Of a DNA stretch of 64,000 nucleotides, positions 8,173-18,281 are shown piece by piece; the stretch's first letter is position 1, and each line of letters opens with the position of its first letter. Source of the stretch: Thiohalocapsa halophila (lineage in GTDB: Bacteria > Pseudomonadota > Gammaproteobacteria > Chromatiales > Chromatiaceae); assembly GCF_016583825.1 (NCBI RefSeq), contig NZ_NRRV01000020.1, forward strand, positions 1 through 64,000, given 5' to 3'. Position numbers and translations under genes: made by a program. The notes under the pieces were generated by a model. The model searched no databases. It worked only from the letters and a program-made list of their open reading frames with translations, and was not told the DNA's origin.

Positions 8173-9126
8173 TCAGAAGCCGGCGACGAAGGCGGCGATG
8201 AATTCGTCCAGGGCCGCCTCCGGCAGGTGGTTGATGCCGGCGGCAGCCTTGCGACCACCGCCCGTCTCGAACTGCCGGCACAGGGCATCGGCCCCGTCGC
8301 GCGTGCTCAGCGGGGCGCGCACGCTGACCAAGTAGCCGCCCTCGGCGCGGCCGGTGAGCATGGCATGCGCACGCTCGGGCTCGGCCTGCGCCAAGGCATT
8401 GGCATAGACGCCGCTGACCCGACGCGCCCAGGGCGTCGCCGGCAGGATAACGTAGGTATGCCGCGGGCCGGGGTGCACCAGCTCGGCGGCTTCGGCGCGG
8501 GCCATGTCGTCGCGGTAGCCGTCGCGGAGCCGGGCGAAGGCCGGATCCTCGCGGGCGAACGCCAGGGGATCCGCATAGGGTGCCAGGGCGCGGAACAGGT
8601 CGGCAGGCGGAAAGTGCAGGTCTTCCACCGTCGCGCCATAGCCGTTGTAGTTGATGAGGATGCCGAGCTCGCGCAGCAGCGCCAAGTCGCTCGCGGCCAG
8701 ACCCAGCGGCTCGGCGGCACGGGCGGCGGCCTCGTCGAAATTGTCGCCATAGGTGCCGACCACGGCCCAAGACCGCTGGGCACCCCCCAGATAGTCGTCC
8801 ACCAGCAAGCTGGTCCCCTTGTCGGGCAAGGTTTCGATATGGACCTCGAGCGCGGGATGGACGGGGACCTCTCCGGCGTAGTGATGATCGAAATAGCGCA
8901 CGGAGACACCCTGCTCCAGCAGCCGCAGGCATCCGTCGCGGTTCTTGTCGAAAGAGATGTCCAGCACGGTTACCCGGTCGCCGCCCGCGGCGCAGACGCG
9001 CTGCACCAGGTCGATGTCGCGCTTGACGCCGGTCACCAGCGCGGTCTCGCGTGGCTCGCTCAGGCGCAGCTGCTGCAGTGCACAAATGCCGTCTGCATCG
9101 CCGTTGAAGACGTCATGGTGGGTCAT
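8173..9126 (-). CDS. DHH-family phosphoesterase
   Basis: 317-residue protein of the DHH superfamily. The N-terminal metal motifs are FNGDADG (residues 7-13), LDISFDKN, and DHHYAG (80-84). The C-terminal DHHA1-type substrate-binding motif GGGRKAAAGIN is at about 292-302. The family includes RecJ-like nucleases, oligoribonucleases and cyclic-dinucleotide hydrolases; this short two-domain architecture without CBS or membrane parts leaves the substrate open. It is a single minus-strand gene, divergent from rlmN with a 250-bp gap. Overlap with other frames is only spurious. Confidence 0.85.
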   Translation of the reverse strand: MTHHDVFNGDADGICALQQLRLSEPRETALVTGVKRDIDLVQRVCAAGGDRVTVLDISFDKNRDGCLRLLEQGVSVRYFDHHYAGEVPVHPALEVHIETLPDKGTSLLVDDYLGGAQRSWAVVGTYGDNFDEAAARAAEPLGLAASDLALLRELGILINYNGYGATVEDLHFPPADLFRALAPYADPLAFAREDPAFARLRDGYRDDMARAEAAELVHPGPRHTYVILPATPWARRVSGVYANALAQAEPERAHAMLTGRAEGGYLVSVRAPLSTRDGADALCRQFETGGGRKAAAGINHLPEAALDEFIAAFVAGF

Positions 9127-9379
9127 TGCGATCTCTCCGCGGGAGCAGTGCCGATGCGCCGGGCAGATTAACCGCGGCGGGGTGAAAACGCGAGCGTCGG
9201 CGATTGCCTGCTACTGGCGTGACGGCCGCTGCGCTCGCCGCGACAAGCTGCACTGGTTGGACGGCCCAAGGCCCCACGGCCTATACTCTAGGGTTTGCGT
9301 AAGCGCGCGAATCGCCGCAGCAAATGCCGTGCGCCCGGCAGCGCGCCCGCCCCGATTTCCCGCACACGATCTCTACACC

Positions 9380-10477
9380 ATGACCAATCCCGAGCCAGCC
9401 GCGCCCGCCGCCGGCCGCCATGATCTGCTGAGTCTCGACCAGCACGGCTGCGCGGCGCTGGCACAGGCGTTCGGCTGCAAGCCCTTCCACGGCCGCAACC
9501 TCTTCAAGTGGATGCACAAGCACGGCGTCGACGACTTCGACGCCATGACCGACCTGCCCAAGGCGTTCCGGGCCCGACTCACGGCCGAGGCCGAAGTCGC
9601 GCGCCTGCCAGTGAGCACGGAGCAGCCCTCGGCGGATGGCACCATCAAATGGCTGCTGGAGCTTCGGGATGGGCAGCGCGTGGAGACGGTGTTCATCCCC
9701 GAGGAGCGGCGCAGCACCCTGTGCGTGTCGTCCCAGGTGGGCTGCGCGCTGGACTGCGCCTTCTGCGCCACCGCCCGCCAGGGCTTCAACCGCAACCTGA
9801 GCGCCGGCGAGATCGTCGCCCAGGTGCGCCATGCCGTGCAGCGCATCGGCAGGCCGCCGACCAATATTGTGCTTATGGGCATGGGCGAGCCGCTGGCCAA
9901 CTTCGAGGCCGTGGTCAGCGCGACGAGCGTCATGCGCGACGACCTCGCCTACATGCTCTCCAAGTACCGGGTGACCCTGTCCACGTCGGGCATCGTGCCA
10001 AGTATCTACCGCCTGGCGGAGGTGAGCGACATCGCCCTGGCGGTGTCCCTGCACGCCCCGGACAACGCCCTGCGCGACGAGCTGGTGCCCATCAACCGCA
10101 AGTACCCGCTGGAGGAGCTGATTCCGGCCTGCCGCGCCTACCTGCGCGGTGATCCGCGCCGGCGCATCACCTGGGAGTACGTGATGCTCGACGGCGTCAA
10201 CGACAGCATGGCCCATGCCAAGGCCCTGATCCGGCTGCTGGAGGGGACGGCGTCCAAGGTCAATCTGATCCCATTCAACCCTTTCGCGGGCAGCGGCTTC
10301 GACACCAGCCCGCCCGAGCGCGTCGACGCCTTTCGCCAGCGTCTGCTGCGCGCCGGACTGGTGGCGACCACGCGCAAGACCCGGGGCGACGAGATCGCTG
10401 CCGCCTGCGGCCAGCTGGTGGGCCGAGTGCAGGACCGCCGCCGGCGGCCCATCGCAGCCGTCCCGGCACACCCATGA
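9380..10477 (+). CDS. rlmN: dual-specificity RNA methyltransferase RlmN
   Basis: 365-residue radical SAM enzyme that methylates C2 of A2503 in 23S rRNA and of A37 in some tRNAs. The cluster motif is CALDCAFC with cysteines 122, 126 and 129; the methyl-carrying cysteine is in AACGQLVG near the C-terminus. Other family blocks present: FHGRNLFKWMHKHGV, VFIPEERRSTLCVSSQVGC, NIVLMGMGEPLANFE, and ITWEYVMLDGVNDS. The ATG at 9380 gives the standard length; upstream codons are not conserved. The stop overlaps the next gene by ATGA, so translation is probably coupled. First gene of the conserved rlmN-pilF-hisS-yfgM-bamB-der run. Confidence 0.97.
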   Translation: MTNPEPAAPAAGRHDLLSLDQHGCAALAQAFGCKPFHGRNLFKWMHKHGVDDFDAMTDLPKAFRARLTAEAEVARLPVSTEQPSADGTIKWLLELRDGQRVETVFIPEERRSTLCVSSQVGCALDCAFCATARQGFNRNLSAGEIVAQVRHAVQRIGRPPTNIVLMGMGEPLANFEAVVSATSVMRDDLAYMLSKYRVTLSTSGIVPSIYRLAEVSDIALAVSLHAPDNALRDELVPINRKYPLEELIPACRAYLRGDPRRRITWEYVMLDGVNDSMAHAKALIRLLEGTASKVNLIPFNPFAGSGFDTSPPERVDAFRQRLLRAGLVATTRKTRGDEIAAACGQLVGRVQDRRRRPIAAVPAHP

Positions 10478-11232
10478 CCCCAGGCGCACGCGCTTACTGG
10501 CTGCTGATCTGCCTGATCCTGCTCACCGCCTGCGGCGGCGGACAGGCCAAGCGGGAATCCACCGCCCTGGGTCTGGATCAAGAGAGCAGCCCCGGCGACC
10601 TCTACGTCAACATGGCGGCGGCCTACTTCGAGCGCGGCCAGCTCAATGCGGCTCTGGAGCATGGCTTGCGGGCACTCAAAGAAGACAAGCGCAATGCCGA
10701 CGCACATTATGTGCTCGCCATCATCTACCGGCGCCTCGGTAAGTCATCGGAAGCCGATGCGCACTTCGCCGACGCCCTGCGACTGGAGCCGAGAAACCCC
10801 GAGTTCCTCAATGCCCACGGCACCATGCTGTGCGTGGAGCGTGACTACGAGGAGGCCCTGGCGCTGTTTCGCCAGGCAGCGGCGAACCCGCTGTATCAGA
10901 CGCCCGAAGTGGCCTTGATGAACGCCTCGGACTGCTCGCGCCGGGCGGGCAGTCTACGCGATGCCGAGCGCTTTCTGCGCGAAGCGCTCTCGCGTAACGC
11001 CAGCTATCCACCGGCGCTGCTCGCCATGGCGCAGCTCGCCTACGAGCGCGGCGAGCACCAGAGCGCCCGGGACTATATGACCCGCTACGGGCGCGTGGGC
11101 CGCCCCACCCCGGCTGCGCTGCTGTTGGCCTATCGCATCGAGGCCAAGCTCGGCAATCGCGAGTCGGCCACGACCCTGGCGGATGCGCTGCGGCGCCGGT
11201 ATCCGGACGCGCCCGAAGTCATGGAGCTCTGA
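10474..11232 (+). CDS. pilW: type IV pilus biogenesis/stability lipoprotein PilW/PilF
   Basis: 252-residue TPR lipoprotein. The signal sequence ends in lipobox LLTAC with lipidated C20, so it should reach the outer membrane. From about residue 45 on there are six tetratricopeptide-like helices pairs ([60 protein letters not shown] and so on). In Pseudomonas PilF the lipoprotein places the PilQ secretin in the outer membrane; the genomic spot next to rlmN is the usual one. ATGA overlap with rlmN fixes the start. Named pilF or pilW depending on the species. Confidence 0.92.
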   Translation: MTPGARAYWLLICLILLTACGGGQAKRESTALGLDQESSPGDLYVNMAAAYFERGQLNAALEHGLRALKEDKRNADAHYVLAIIYRRLGKSSEADAHFADALRLEPRNPEFLNAHGTMLCVERDYEEALALFRQAAANPLYQTPEVALMNASDCSRRAGSLRDAERFLREALSRNASYPPALLAMAQLAYERGEHQSARDYMTRYGRVGRPTPAALLLAYRIEAKLGNRESATTLADALRRRYPDAPEVMEL

Positions 11233-11308
11233 GCAGGACCTCGACCCGAGCCGCCAGCGCGACAGCGCCCCCCACCCCGCAACACCCATCACCGAGCCCG
11301 AGTCACCA

Positions 11309-12574
11309 ATGCCCGAGCGATTGCAAGCCATCCGCGGCATGCACGACGTCCTGCCCGAGCAGGCCCCCATCTGGCAGCACCTGGAAGACCATGCCCGCGC
11401 CGTCATCGAAGGCTACGGCTACCGCGAGATGCGCACGCCGCTGCTCGAGCCCGTGGAGCTGTTCAAGCGCTCCATCGGCGAGGTGACGGACATCGTCGAG
11501 AAGGAGATGTACGCCTTCGAGGACCGCGGCGGCGACCGCCTCGCGCTGCGCCCGGAGGGCACCGCCAGCTGCGTGCGCGCCGCCATCGAGCACGGCTTGC
11601 TGGACCAGCCCCAGCGCATCTGGTACCGCGGCCCCATGTTCCGGCGCGAGCGCCCGCAGCGGGGCCGCTACCGCCAGTTCCACCAGATCGGTGTGGAGGT
11701 ATTCGGCCTCGCCGGGCCCGACATCGACCTGGAGGTCATCGCCATGACCGGGCGGCTGTGGCGGGCGCTGGGACTGGCGGACCTGCGCCTGGAAGTGAAC
11801 AGCCTGGGCGACGCCGACGAGCGCGCCCGCTACCGCGGGGACCTGGTGGCGCACCTGCGCGCCCACGAGCCGGCCCTGGACGACGACAGCCGCCGGCGCC
11901 TGTCGACCAATCCGCTGCGCGTGCTCGACAGCAAGAACCCGGACCTGGCGCCGGTCATCGCCGCTGCGCCCAGCCTGCTCGACTACCTCGGCGAGGCGAG
12001 CCGCGCCCATTTCGACGCCCTGTGCGCCGGCCTGGACGCCGCCGGCATCGGCTACAGTATCAATCCGCGCCTGGTGCGCGGGCTGGACTATTACAATCGC
12101 ACCGTCTTCGAGTGGATCACCGACGCGCTCGGGGCCCAGGGTACCGTCTGCGCCGGCGGGCGCTACGATGGCCTGGTGGCGCAGCTCGGCGGGCGGGACA
12201 CACCGGCGGTGGGCTTCGCGCTGGGCACCGAGCGGCTGCTCGATCTCATCGACACCAGCGCCATCGCCACGGGTCCGGACGCCTATCTGGTGGCCCTCGG
12301 CGACGCCGCGGCGGCCGCCGCCCCCGCCCTCGCCGAGCGCCTGCGCGATGCCGTGCCCGGGCTCAAGCTGCTCATGCATTGCGGGGGCGGCAGCTTCAAG
12401 AGCCAGTTCAAAAAGGCGGACCGCAGCGGCGCCCGGCTGGCGCTGATCCTCGGCGACGAGGAAGCCGCCGCCGGCACGGTCTCCTGTAAGCCCCTGCGCG
12501 GCGGCGGCGAGCAGCGCACCCTGGGCTTCGATGAAGCCGTGGCCCTGTTGCGCGAGGCCCGCGCGGCACGCTGA
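11309..12574 (+). CDS. hisS: histidyl-tRNA synthetase
   Basis: 421-residue class II aminoacyl-tRNA synthetase that charges tRNA-His. Motif 1 lies near [23 protein letters not shown], motif 2 is [18 protein letters not shown] with [20 protein letters not shown], the histidine-specific elements are [15 protein letters not shown] and GGRYDGLV, and motif 3 is around FALGTERLL. The C-terminal anticodon-binding domain covers about residues 325-421. Start ATG at 11309 ([18 protein letters not shown]) matches family N-termini. The 76-bp gap to pilW holds no rodZ or ispG, which commonly sit between these genes in gammaproteobacteria. Confidence 0.97.
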   Translation: MPERLQAIRGMHDVLPEQAPIWQHLEDHARAVIEGYGYREMRTPLLEPVELFKRSIGEVTDIVEKEMYAFEDRGGDRLALRPEGTASCVRAAIEHGLLDQPQRIWYRGPMFRRERPQRGRYRQFHQIGVEVFGLAGPDIDLEVIAMTGRLWRALGLADLRLEVNSLGDADERARYRGDLVAHLRAHEPALDDDSRRRLSTNPLRVLDSKNPDLAPVIAAAPSLLDYLGEASRAHFDALCAGLDAAGIGYSINPRLVRGLDYYNRTVFEWITDALGAQGTVCAGGRYDGLVAQLGGRDTPAVGFALGTERLLDLIDTSAIATGPDAYLVALGDAAAAAAPALAERLRDAVPGLKLLMHCGGGSFKSQFKKADRSGARLALILGDEEAAAGTVSCKPLRGGGEQRTLGFDEAVALLREARAAR

Positions 12575-12633
12575 CGCCCGCCCGCGCCCAGGCTGGATCA
12601 GAACACGAGCAAAGCAACAACGACGGAGTAGTC

Positions 12634-13269
12634 ATGGCAGAGCTGGACACAGACGAAGAAAAGGTCGAAGCCATCAAGCGCTGGTGGAAGGCCAACGGCG
12701 TCGCCGTCATCGGCGGCGTCGTCATCGGCCTCGGCGCCGTCATCGGCTGGCGCACCTGGGTCGAGTACCGCACCAGCCTCGCCGAGCGCGGCAGCATCGC
12801 CTACGAGCAGCTGCTGATGACCGCCGAGGCCGGCGACGCCGCCTCGGCACAAAAGCAGGTGGAAGCTATCGTCGACGACTACGGCTCCACGCCCTATGCG
12901 ATGTTCGCGGAGCTCACGCGCGCCCGCCTGGCACTGAGCGCCGACGACCCCGCCGGCGCCGAGGCCGCCCTGCGCGCGGCCATCGACCGCGCGCCGGACC
13001 CGGCGCTGGCCACCCTGGCCGCCTTGCGCCTGGCCCGGGTGCAGCTGGACCGCGGCGAGCTCGCCGCCGCCGCCGACACCATCGATCGCTATGGCGACGA
13101 CGCCGCCTTCACCGCCGACTTCGCAGCGCTGCGCGGCGACATCGCCGCCGCCGAGGGGCGGATCGAGGACGCCCGCGCCGCCTACCAGCGTGCGCTCGAC
13201 GGCGGCGTTGCCAACGCCCGGCTCATCGAGCTCAAGCTCCAGGATCTGACGGCGGACAAGACGTCATGA
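12634..13269 (+). CDS. yfgM: YfgM-family membrane protein (SecYEG ancillary subunit)
   Basis: 211-residue inner-membrane protein with one N-terminal transmembrane helix (about residues 22-40, NGVAVIGGVVIGLGAVIGW) and a periplasmic TPR_21-type helical domain. E. coli YfgM associates with SecYEG and PpiD and helps hand secreted proteins to periplasmic chaperones. The acidic-then-basic N-terminus (ELDTDEEKVEAIKRWWKAN) is the family signature. A GACGGAG stretch lies just upstream of the ATG. Stop overlaps the next start as ATGA, so bamB is likely translationally coupled. Confidence 0.92.
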   Translation: MAELDTDEEKVEAIKRWWKANGVAVIGGVVIGLGAVIGWRTWVEYRTSLAERGSIAYEQLLMTAEAGDAASAQKQVEAIVDDYGSTPYAMFAELTRARLALSADDPAGAEAALRAAIDRAPDPALATLAALRLARVQLDRGELAAAADTIDRYGDDAAFTADFAALRGDIAAAEGRIEDARAAYQRALDGGVANARLIELKLQDLTADKTS

Positions 13270-14651
13270 GCCATCGCCGACCAACCCCGATGACCCGCTT
13301 CGGGTCGCGGGCTGCTTGGATCTGCATCGCGGCGCTCGCGCTGCTGCTCGGCGGCTGCGCGCAGCTGCCGTTTCTCGGGGGCGAGCGCGATCCGACGCCG
13401 CCCACCCCGCTGGACAAGAAAATGACCCAGCGCGCGACCCCGCAGGTGCTGTGGAAGACGCGCATCGGCAAGGGTACGGACGAGCGCCAGCTGCGCCTGC
13501 AGCCCGCCTTCGACGCTGGCCGGCTCTATGCCGCCGACGCCCGCGGCGTGGTCGCCGCCCTCTCGCCGGGCGACGGGCGCATCATCTGGGAGCGCAAGAC
13601 CGACTTCCCGTTCAGCGGCGGTCCGGACGTGCAGGGGGAGACCCTGGTGCTCGGCTCCACGGACGGGGACCTGGTGGCACTGTCCACGCGCAACGGCGCC
13701 CAGCAGTGGCGCGCCCAACTGGATAGTGAAGTCGTCTCCCTGCCGCGCATCATCGGCGACTTGGTGCTGGTGCACACCGTCGACGACACCCTCTACGCCT
13801 TCGACCGCGCCGCCGGCAACGAGCGCTGGCGCTACAGCTTTCCGGCACCGGTGCTGACCCTGCACGGCACCAGCTCGCCGGTGCCCACCGCCGAAGGGGC
13901 CATCATCGGCGTCTCCGGCGGTCGCCTGGTCCACGTGGAGCTGGAGCGCGGCCTGCCCTTGTGGGAAGCCATCATCACCCCGCCCCGCGGGCGCAGCGAG
14001 CTGGATCGCATCGCCGACGTGGACGTGGACCCGGTGGTGGTCGGCGACACCGCCTATGTCGCCACCTACAACGGTGACCTGGCCGCGGTGGACATCCCCA
14101 CCGGCGATGTCCTCTGGCGCCGGGAGCTCTCCGCCCACGCCGGGCTGACCGCCGACGAGACGGCCCTCTATATCACCGACTCCGACGATAACCTGTGGGC
14201 GGCCAGCCGCACCAACGGTGCCGGCCTCTGGCGCCAGGAAGGCCTGCGCTATCGCCGCGTCACCGCTCCCGCGCTGCTCGGCAACTACTTGGCTGTGGCG
14301 GACCTGGACGGCTACGTCCACCTGCTCTCGCGCCGCGACGGCGCTCTGCTCGGCTTCGAGCGCGTCAGCAAGGCCCGCATCGGCCATCGGCCGGTGGTCG
14401 CCGGCGGCGTCGCCTTCGTCTATGCCAACGACGGCACCGTCGCGGCGCTGCGGCCCAGCACCCGGGCGGCCGCCGGCGGAGCAGCGGCGGTCGCGACGCC
14501 GGAGCTGGGCCGGGACGAGCAGCCGGAGCTGCCGCCCGGCGTGGCCCCGGAGACGGCAGCTCCGCCGCCGACGCAGCCCGCGGGCGCGCCGGCACCGCCG
14601 CCCGCCGAGGGCAGCCCGCCGATACCGCCTGCGGGCGGCACAACCCCCTGA
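13266..14651 (+). CDS. bamB: outer membrane assembly lipoprotein BamB
   Basis: 461-residue lipoprotein of the BAM complex that folds beta-barrel proteins into the outer membrane. The signal sequence ends at lipobox LLLGGC (C31). The body is an eight-bladed PQQ-type beta-propeller with repeating Gx[34 protein letters not shown] blades. It is longer than E. coli BamB (392 residues) because residues ~405-461 form an Ala/Pro-rich tail ([14 protein letters not shown] and similar), probably disordered. The start at 13266 overlaps yfgM; an alternative ATG at 13290 would still keep the signal peptide. Confidence 0.95.
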   Translation: MSHRRPTPMTRFGSRAAWICIAALALLLGGCAQLPFLGGERDPTPPTPLDKKMTQRATPQVLWKTRIGKGTDERQLRLQPAFDAGRLYAADARGVVAALSPGDGRIIWERKTDFPFSGGPDVQGETLVLGSTDGDLVALSTRNGAQQWRAQLDSEVVSLPRIIGDLVLVHTVDDTLYAFDRAAGNERWRYSFPAPVLTLHGTSSPVPTAEGAIIGVSGGRLVHVELERGLPLWEAIITPPRGRSELDRIADVDVDPVVVGDTAYVATYNGDLAAVDIPTGDVLWRRELSAHAGLTADETALYITDSDDNLWAASRTNGAGLWRQEGLRYRRVTAPALLGNYLAVADLDGYVHLLSRRDGALLGFERVSKARIGHRPVVAGGVAFVYANDGTVAALRPSTRAAAGGAAAVATPELGRDEQPELPPGVAPETAAPPPTQPAGAPAPPPAEGSPPIPPAGGTTP

Positions 14652-14674
14652 GCCGGCCAAGGGACGCAACATCG

Positions 14675-16063
14675 ATGCTGCCGGTCATCGCCTTGGTCGG
14701 GCGGCCGAACGTCGGCAAGTCGACGCTCTTCAACCGCCTGACCCGAACCCGAGATGCCTTGGTGGCGGACTTCCCGGGCCTGACCCGAGATCGCCAATAC
14801 GGCATCGGCAAGCTGGGCCCGCAGCGCTATGTCGTCGTCGACACCGGCGGCATCAGCGGCGGCGACGGCGTCGCAGCGCTGATGGAGCGCCAGGTGCAGC
14901 AGGCCATCGACGAGGCCGATCACCTGTTGTTTCTGCTCGATGCCCGCGACGGCGTCACCGCAGGCGACCTCGACATCGCCGCCAGCCTGCGCCGCACCGG
15001 CAAGCTGCTGACGCCGGTGGTGAACAAGATCGACCACTTGGCCGAAGCGCTGGCGGCGGCCGAGTTCCACAGTCTCGGGCTCGGCGACCCCTGGCTCATC
15101 GCGGCCACCGAGGGCCGCGGCGTCGCCGCGCTGATGGAGCACGTCTGCACCCTTCTGCCGGAGGCCGCGGAGGCGGCGGCCGAGGACCAGGCACGCGTGC
15201 GCATCGCCGTGGTGGGACGACCGAACGCCGGCAAATCCACACTGATCAACCGAATCCTGGGCGAGGAGCGGGTGGTGGCCTATGACAGCCCCGGCACCAC
15301 CCGCGATAGTGTCTCCATTCCCTTCGATGTTGGCGAGCACCGCTATACCCTCATCGACACCGCCGGGGTGCGGCGCCGGGCCAAGGTCGCCGACGCCGTG
15401 GAGAAATTCAGCATCATCAAGACGCTGCAAGCCATCGAGGCCTGCCACGTGGCGCTCTTGGTGCTGGATGCTCGCCTTGGCATCGGCGAGCAGGATGCCA
15501 CCCTGGCCGGGCATATCGTCGAAGCCGGGCGTGCCCTGGTGGTGGCGGTGAACAAATGGGACGGGCTCGACGCCGAGCAGCGCCAGCGCGTCAAAAACGA
15601 CTACCAACGCCGTCTCGGCTTTCTCGACTTCGCCGCGGTGCACCGCATCTCCGCGCTGCACGGCAGCGGCGTGGGGCTGCTGCTGGAGACCGCCGACGCT
15701 GCCTACGCCAATGCGACGCGGGAACTGCCGACGCCGGTGCTCACCCGGCTGCTGGAGGACGCGGTGCAGGCACACCAGCCGCCGCTGGTGCGCGGACGGC
15801 GGATCAAGCTCCGCTATGCCCACCAGGGCGGCCGCAACCCGCCCATCATCGTCATCCACGGCAACCAGACCGAGGCCCTGCCCGCCGCCTATCGCCGCTA
15901 CCTGGTGAACCGCTTCCGCAGCGCGCTGGACCTGGCCGGCACGCCGCTGCGCCTGGAGCTGCGCTCCGGGGAGAACCCCTATGCCGGGCGCCGTAATCGG
16001 CTCACCCCCCGCCAAGCCCGCAAGCGCCAACGCCTGAAGGACTTCGTGCGCCGCAAGCGCTGA
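14675..16063 (+). CDS. der: ribosome-assembly GTPase Der (EngA)
   Basis: 462-residue double GTPase needed for 50S subunit maturation. First G domain: GRPNVGKST at 8-16, DTGG, NKID. Second: GRPNAGKST at about 182-190, [12 protein letters not shown]. The C-terminal KH-like domain carries [16 protein letters not shown] and ends in a basic tail with [13 protein letters not shown]. Length and order match the family. It closes the hisS-yfgM-bamB-der cluster; the gap to bamB is 23 bp. Confidence 0.97.
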   Translation: MLPVIALVGRPNVGKSTLFNRLTRTRDALVADFPGLTRDRQYGIGKLGPQRYVVVDTGGISGGDGVAALMERQVQQAIDEADHLLFLLDARDGVTAGDLDIAASLRRTGKLLTPVVNKIDHLAEALAAAEFHSLGLGDPWLIAATEGRGVAALMEHVCTLLPEAAEAAAEDQARVRIAVVGRPNAGKSTLINRILGEERVVAYDSPGTTRDSVSIPFDVGEHRYTLIDTAGVRRRAKVADAVEKFSIIKTLQAIEACHVALLVLDARLGIGEQDATLAGHIVEAGRALVVAVNKWDGLDAEQRQRVKNDYQRRLGFLDFAAVHRISALHGSGVGLLLETADAAYANATRELPTPVLTRLLEDAVQAHQPPLVRGRRIKLRYAHQGGRNPPIIVIHGNQTEALPAAYRRYLVNRFRSALDLAGTPLRLELRSGENPYAGRRNRLTPRQARKRQRLKDFVRRKR

Positions 16064-16279
16064 GCACCACGTCCGCGCAGGCGCCGCCGACCGGGAGCAA
16101 GCCCCCCGGGGGCCAGTTCCGACATCAGCGACCTTCCTAGGCTGGCGAACAACAGGTTTTTAGCTCCAACTAGCAGCCCGGGCCCTGTCGGCGCCCGCGC
16201 TGAGGCGACATACTCAGCCTAGGCGCATGGGTGCCCGCACAACGGCTTGCGCGGCGACCGAGAGTGAGGTGAACACCCG

Positions 16280-17011
16280 ATGTACAGGCTGCTGATCGTC
16301 GACCGGCGACCTCTCTTCGCCGACGGTATCCGCCGCATTGCCGATGATGCCGGGCTTGCGGTGACGGAGATCGTTCGCGCCGGCCCCGCAGACTTCGCCC
16401 AGGCGCTGGCCGACACCTCCTTCGACGCCGCCGTGGTGAGCATCGCCGCACCCAATGCCCTCGGCATCGAGCCGTTGCACCGGCTCACGCGCCTGCCGGG
16501 CGCACCGCCGGTGCTCGTGGTGTCCAGCCCCTGTGAGAGCGTCCACGGGGTGCGCTTTCTGCGTCTTGGCGCACGCAGCATCATCAGTGCGCAGGCATCT
16601 CCACAGGAGATCGCAGCCGCCTTGGCACGGACCCTGGCCGGCCGGCGCCATGTGAGTGCGGCACTGGCCGATCATTTGGTCGCCCATTTCGTGGCGCATG
16701 TCGTCGCCGATAGGGAGCAGAAAGAGATTGGTCTGCGCGACGCCGTCGCCTCCGACGCGCAGCTTCGCATGATTCAGCTGCTCGCCCTAGGCAAGCCCAT
16801 CGATGTCATCTGCAACCTCCTGCGCATCACCGCCGAGGACGCCCGAGCGCAACGCCGGGAGATACTGCGCCGCACCGGCCTCGCCGACGAGCAAGAGCTG
16901 AAGCGCTGCGCCTTCGAGCAGCAGCTGGTCCCGGACCGCCGCGCGATGGGCGTCGACGGCAGCCTCGACAACCGCGCAGGGCGCCCCTCGCACGGACTGC
17001 CGACGCGCTAG
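16280..17011 (+). CDS. response-regulator-like protein with degenerate receiver (LuxR/NarL type)
   Basis: 243 residues. The N-terminus YRLLIVDRRPLFADGIRRIADD looks like a NarL/FixJ receiver, with one acidic pocket residue (D8). The strand that should carry the phospho-acceptor reads DAAVVSIAAPNALG, with serine in the usual aspartate place, and the expected lysine region is VSSPCESVHGVRFLRLGARSIIS. The C-terminal part (about 150-205, LRMIQLLALGKPIDVICNLLRITAEDARAQRREIL) resembles a LuxR-type helix-turn-helix. It is therefore probably a phosphorylation-independent DNA-binding regulator. No sensor kinase is nearby. A GTGAGGTG stretch is 8-14 bases before the ATG. Confidence 0.65.
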   Translation: MYRLLIVDRRPLFADGIRRIADDAGLAVTEIVRAGPADFAQALADTSFDAAVVSIAAPNALGIEPLHRLTRLPGAPPVLVVSSPCESVHGVRFLRLGARSIISAQASPQEIAAALARTLAGRRHVSAALADHLVAHFVAHVVADREQKEIGLRDAVASDAQLRMIQLLALGKPIDVICNLLRITAEDARAQRREILRRTGLADEQELKRCAFEQQLVPDRRAMGVDGSLDNRAGRPSHGLPTR

Positions 17012-17066
17012 GGACAGGCCGGTTGCTTGGCGTCGCTCGCGCAGCGACACCCCCCGGATACAGCCG

Positions 17067-17330
17067 TCAATCCGTAGACACGTGATCCACCGATACACCG
17101 AGCCGCCCGTAAAGCGTCGGCCCGCTTGCGCTCTGCGCTGGCTCTTCAGCTGCGCTTTGCCGCACCGGCATCTCTCCGGCGCATCCGCCAAGCGCGCCCA
17201 GCGCCGCAAGCGCCAGGAGCCCGGCGAGGAAGCGCACCGGCAGGGCGCCACCGTGGGGAGAGGGGCTGGTGGGAGAGGGGCTGTGGGGAAAGGAGCTGGG
17301 GGTAAACGGGCTGGGCGCTTTGGTTTGCAT
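17067..17330 (-). CDS. possible small lipoprotein, unknown function
   Basis: Candidate 87-residue protein. A hydrophobic stretch FLAGLLALAALGALGGC ends in a good lipobox, followed by a short polar tail of ~33 residues ending TLYGRLGVSVDHVSTD. The part before the hydrophobic stretch is odd for a signal peptide: it is long and Pro/Ser rich (SPFTPSSFPHSPSPTSPSP) because the DNA is a G-rich imperfect repeat on the plus strand. The start could be anywhere from 17360 to about 17250. No homologue recognised and no clear ribosome site. Convergent with the regulator gene upstream. Confidence 0.4.
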   Translation of the reverse strand: MQTKAPSPFTPSSFPHSPSPTSPSPHGGALPVRFLAGLLALAALGALGGCAGEMPVRQSAAEEPAQSASGPTLYGRLGVSVDHVSTD

Positions 17331-17472
17331 AGGCATACACCGATTGCGTTGAACAAGCATGCCGGCCCAGTCCGTCCCGGAGCGGGCGCAGCGAACGCGC
17401 CCTTCCCATGGACGCCTGTGCCACCGAGCCCTACCGGGTCCGACATGGCAGCATTACACCCAGTCTGACAGG

Positions 17473-17497
17473 GAAGCACCGCTCAAACCGGTGCTTC
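17473..17497. terminator. perfect 9-bp hairpin, possible terminator
   Basis: GAAGCACCG, 7-base loop, CGGTGCTTC. Lies between the 3' end of the thiopurine methyltransferase gene and the next minus-strand gene. No T-run follows in either direction. It resembles the hairpin at 20821-20850. Confidence 0.4.
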
Positions 17498-17524
17498 GCT
17501 CGCTCCACAGGCGTCAGGGCCTCG

Positions 17525-18271
17525 TCAGCGGCGATCGGCGAGCGCCCCTGCAATATCCCGCAGCTCCAGGCGATACACGTGCTCGGTGAGCTGATCGAGA
17601 CCGCGCTCGCGAAAGCGTGGATTTTCCGCCAATGCGTCGAAGGACGCCAAGGGCTCGATAGCGAAGGCTTCTGCAAACAACGCGCGCACCTCCGCGTCGC
17701 CCACTGCGAAAGGCGGCCCCTGCATTTGCGACTGGTCATAGTCGAGGGAGACCAACAGGGACTCGGCGGGCTCCTGGTGGGAGCCTGCTGCACACAAGAG
17801 CTTGCTCAGGTGTGCCGCATAGGCCGGGCGCGACTGCGGCGGCAATGCAATCAGGGCGGCACGGTCGTAGACGGCATGAATCGCGCCGCCATCACCGCCG
17901 CCCCTGCTGTCGAGACTCGCCTGCGCCAGCTGCGGCGTCAGGTCGAAGAAATCTCCCACCAGGAGCACCAGCTCGTCCACCGCGAAGCGCAGGAAGGGCG
18001 CGGGGCTCAGATCCGTCACTTGCGGCGTCAGGCCGTTGTCGCGGAAAAAGGCCTCGGCGGCGATCGGGCTCAGCTCGACACCGAGCACGCGGTGGCCCTG
18101 ACCGGCGAGCCACAGCATATCCAGAGCCTTGCCGCACAGAGGCACCAGCACCCGAGCCTCGGCGCCGATGTGGAGCTTGGACCAATGCTCGGTGAGATGA
18201 CGGTTGAGCTCTTCGCTGTGCCAGCCGATTTCCCCGCGCTGCCAGCGCTGATGCCAGAACTCGGGTGTCAT
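17525..18271 (-). CDS. tpm: thiopurine S-methyltransferase family protein
   Basis: 248-residue class I SAM-dependent methyltransferase of the TPMT family, which in bacteria methylates thiopurines and detoxifies selenium or tellurium oxyanions. Signature N-terminus FWHQRWQRGEIGWHSEELN, SAM-binding RVLVPLCGKALDMLWLAGQGHRVLGVE (split across two named blocks: VPLCGKALDM and VLGVELS), and VYDRAALIALPPQSRP. The ATG at 18271 fits the family; the reading frame is open further upstream over the neighbouring methyltransferase but that is not conserved. 10 bp separates it from the next gene upstream on the same strand, suggesting an operon of two methyltransferases. Confidence 0.88.
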   Translation of the reverse strand: MTPEFWHQRWQRGEIGWHSEELNRHLTEHWSKLHIGAEARVLVPLCGKALDMLWLAGQGHRVLGVELSPIAAEAFFRDNGLTPQVTDLSPAPFLRFAVDELVLLVGDFFDLTPQLAQASLDSRGGGDGGAIHAVYDRAALIALPPQSRPAYAAHLSKLLCAAGSHQEPAESLLVSLDYDQSQMQGPPFAVGDAEVRALFAEAFAIEPLASFDALAENPRFRERGLDQLTEHVYRLELRDIAGALADRR

Positions 18272-18281
18272 GGCCGCCTCC

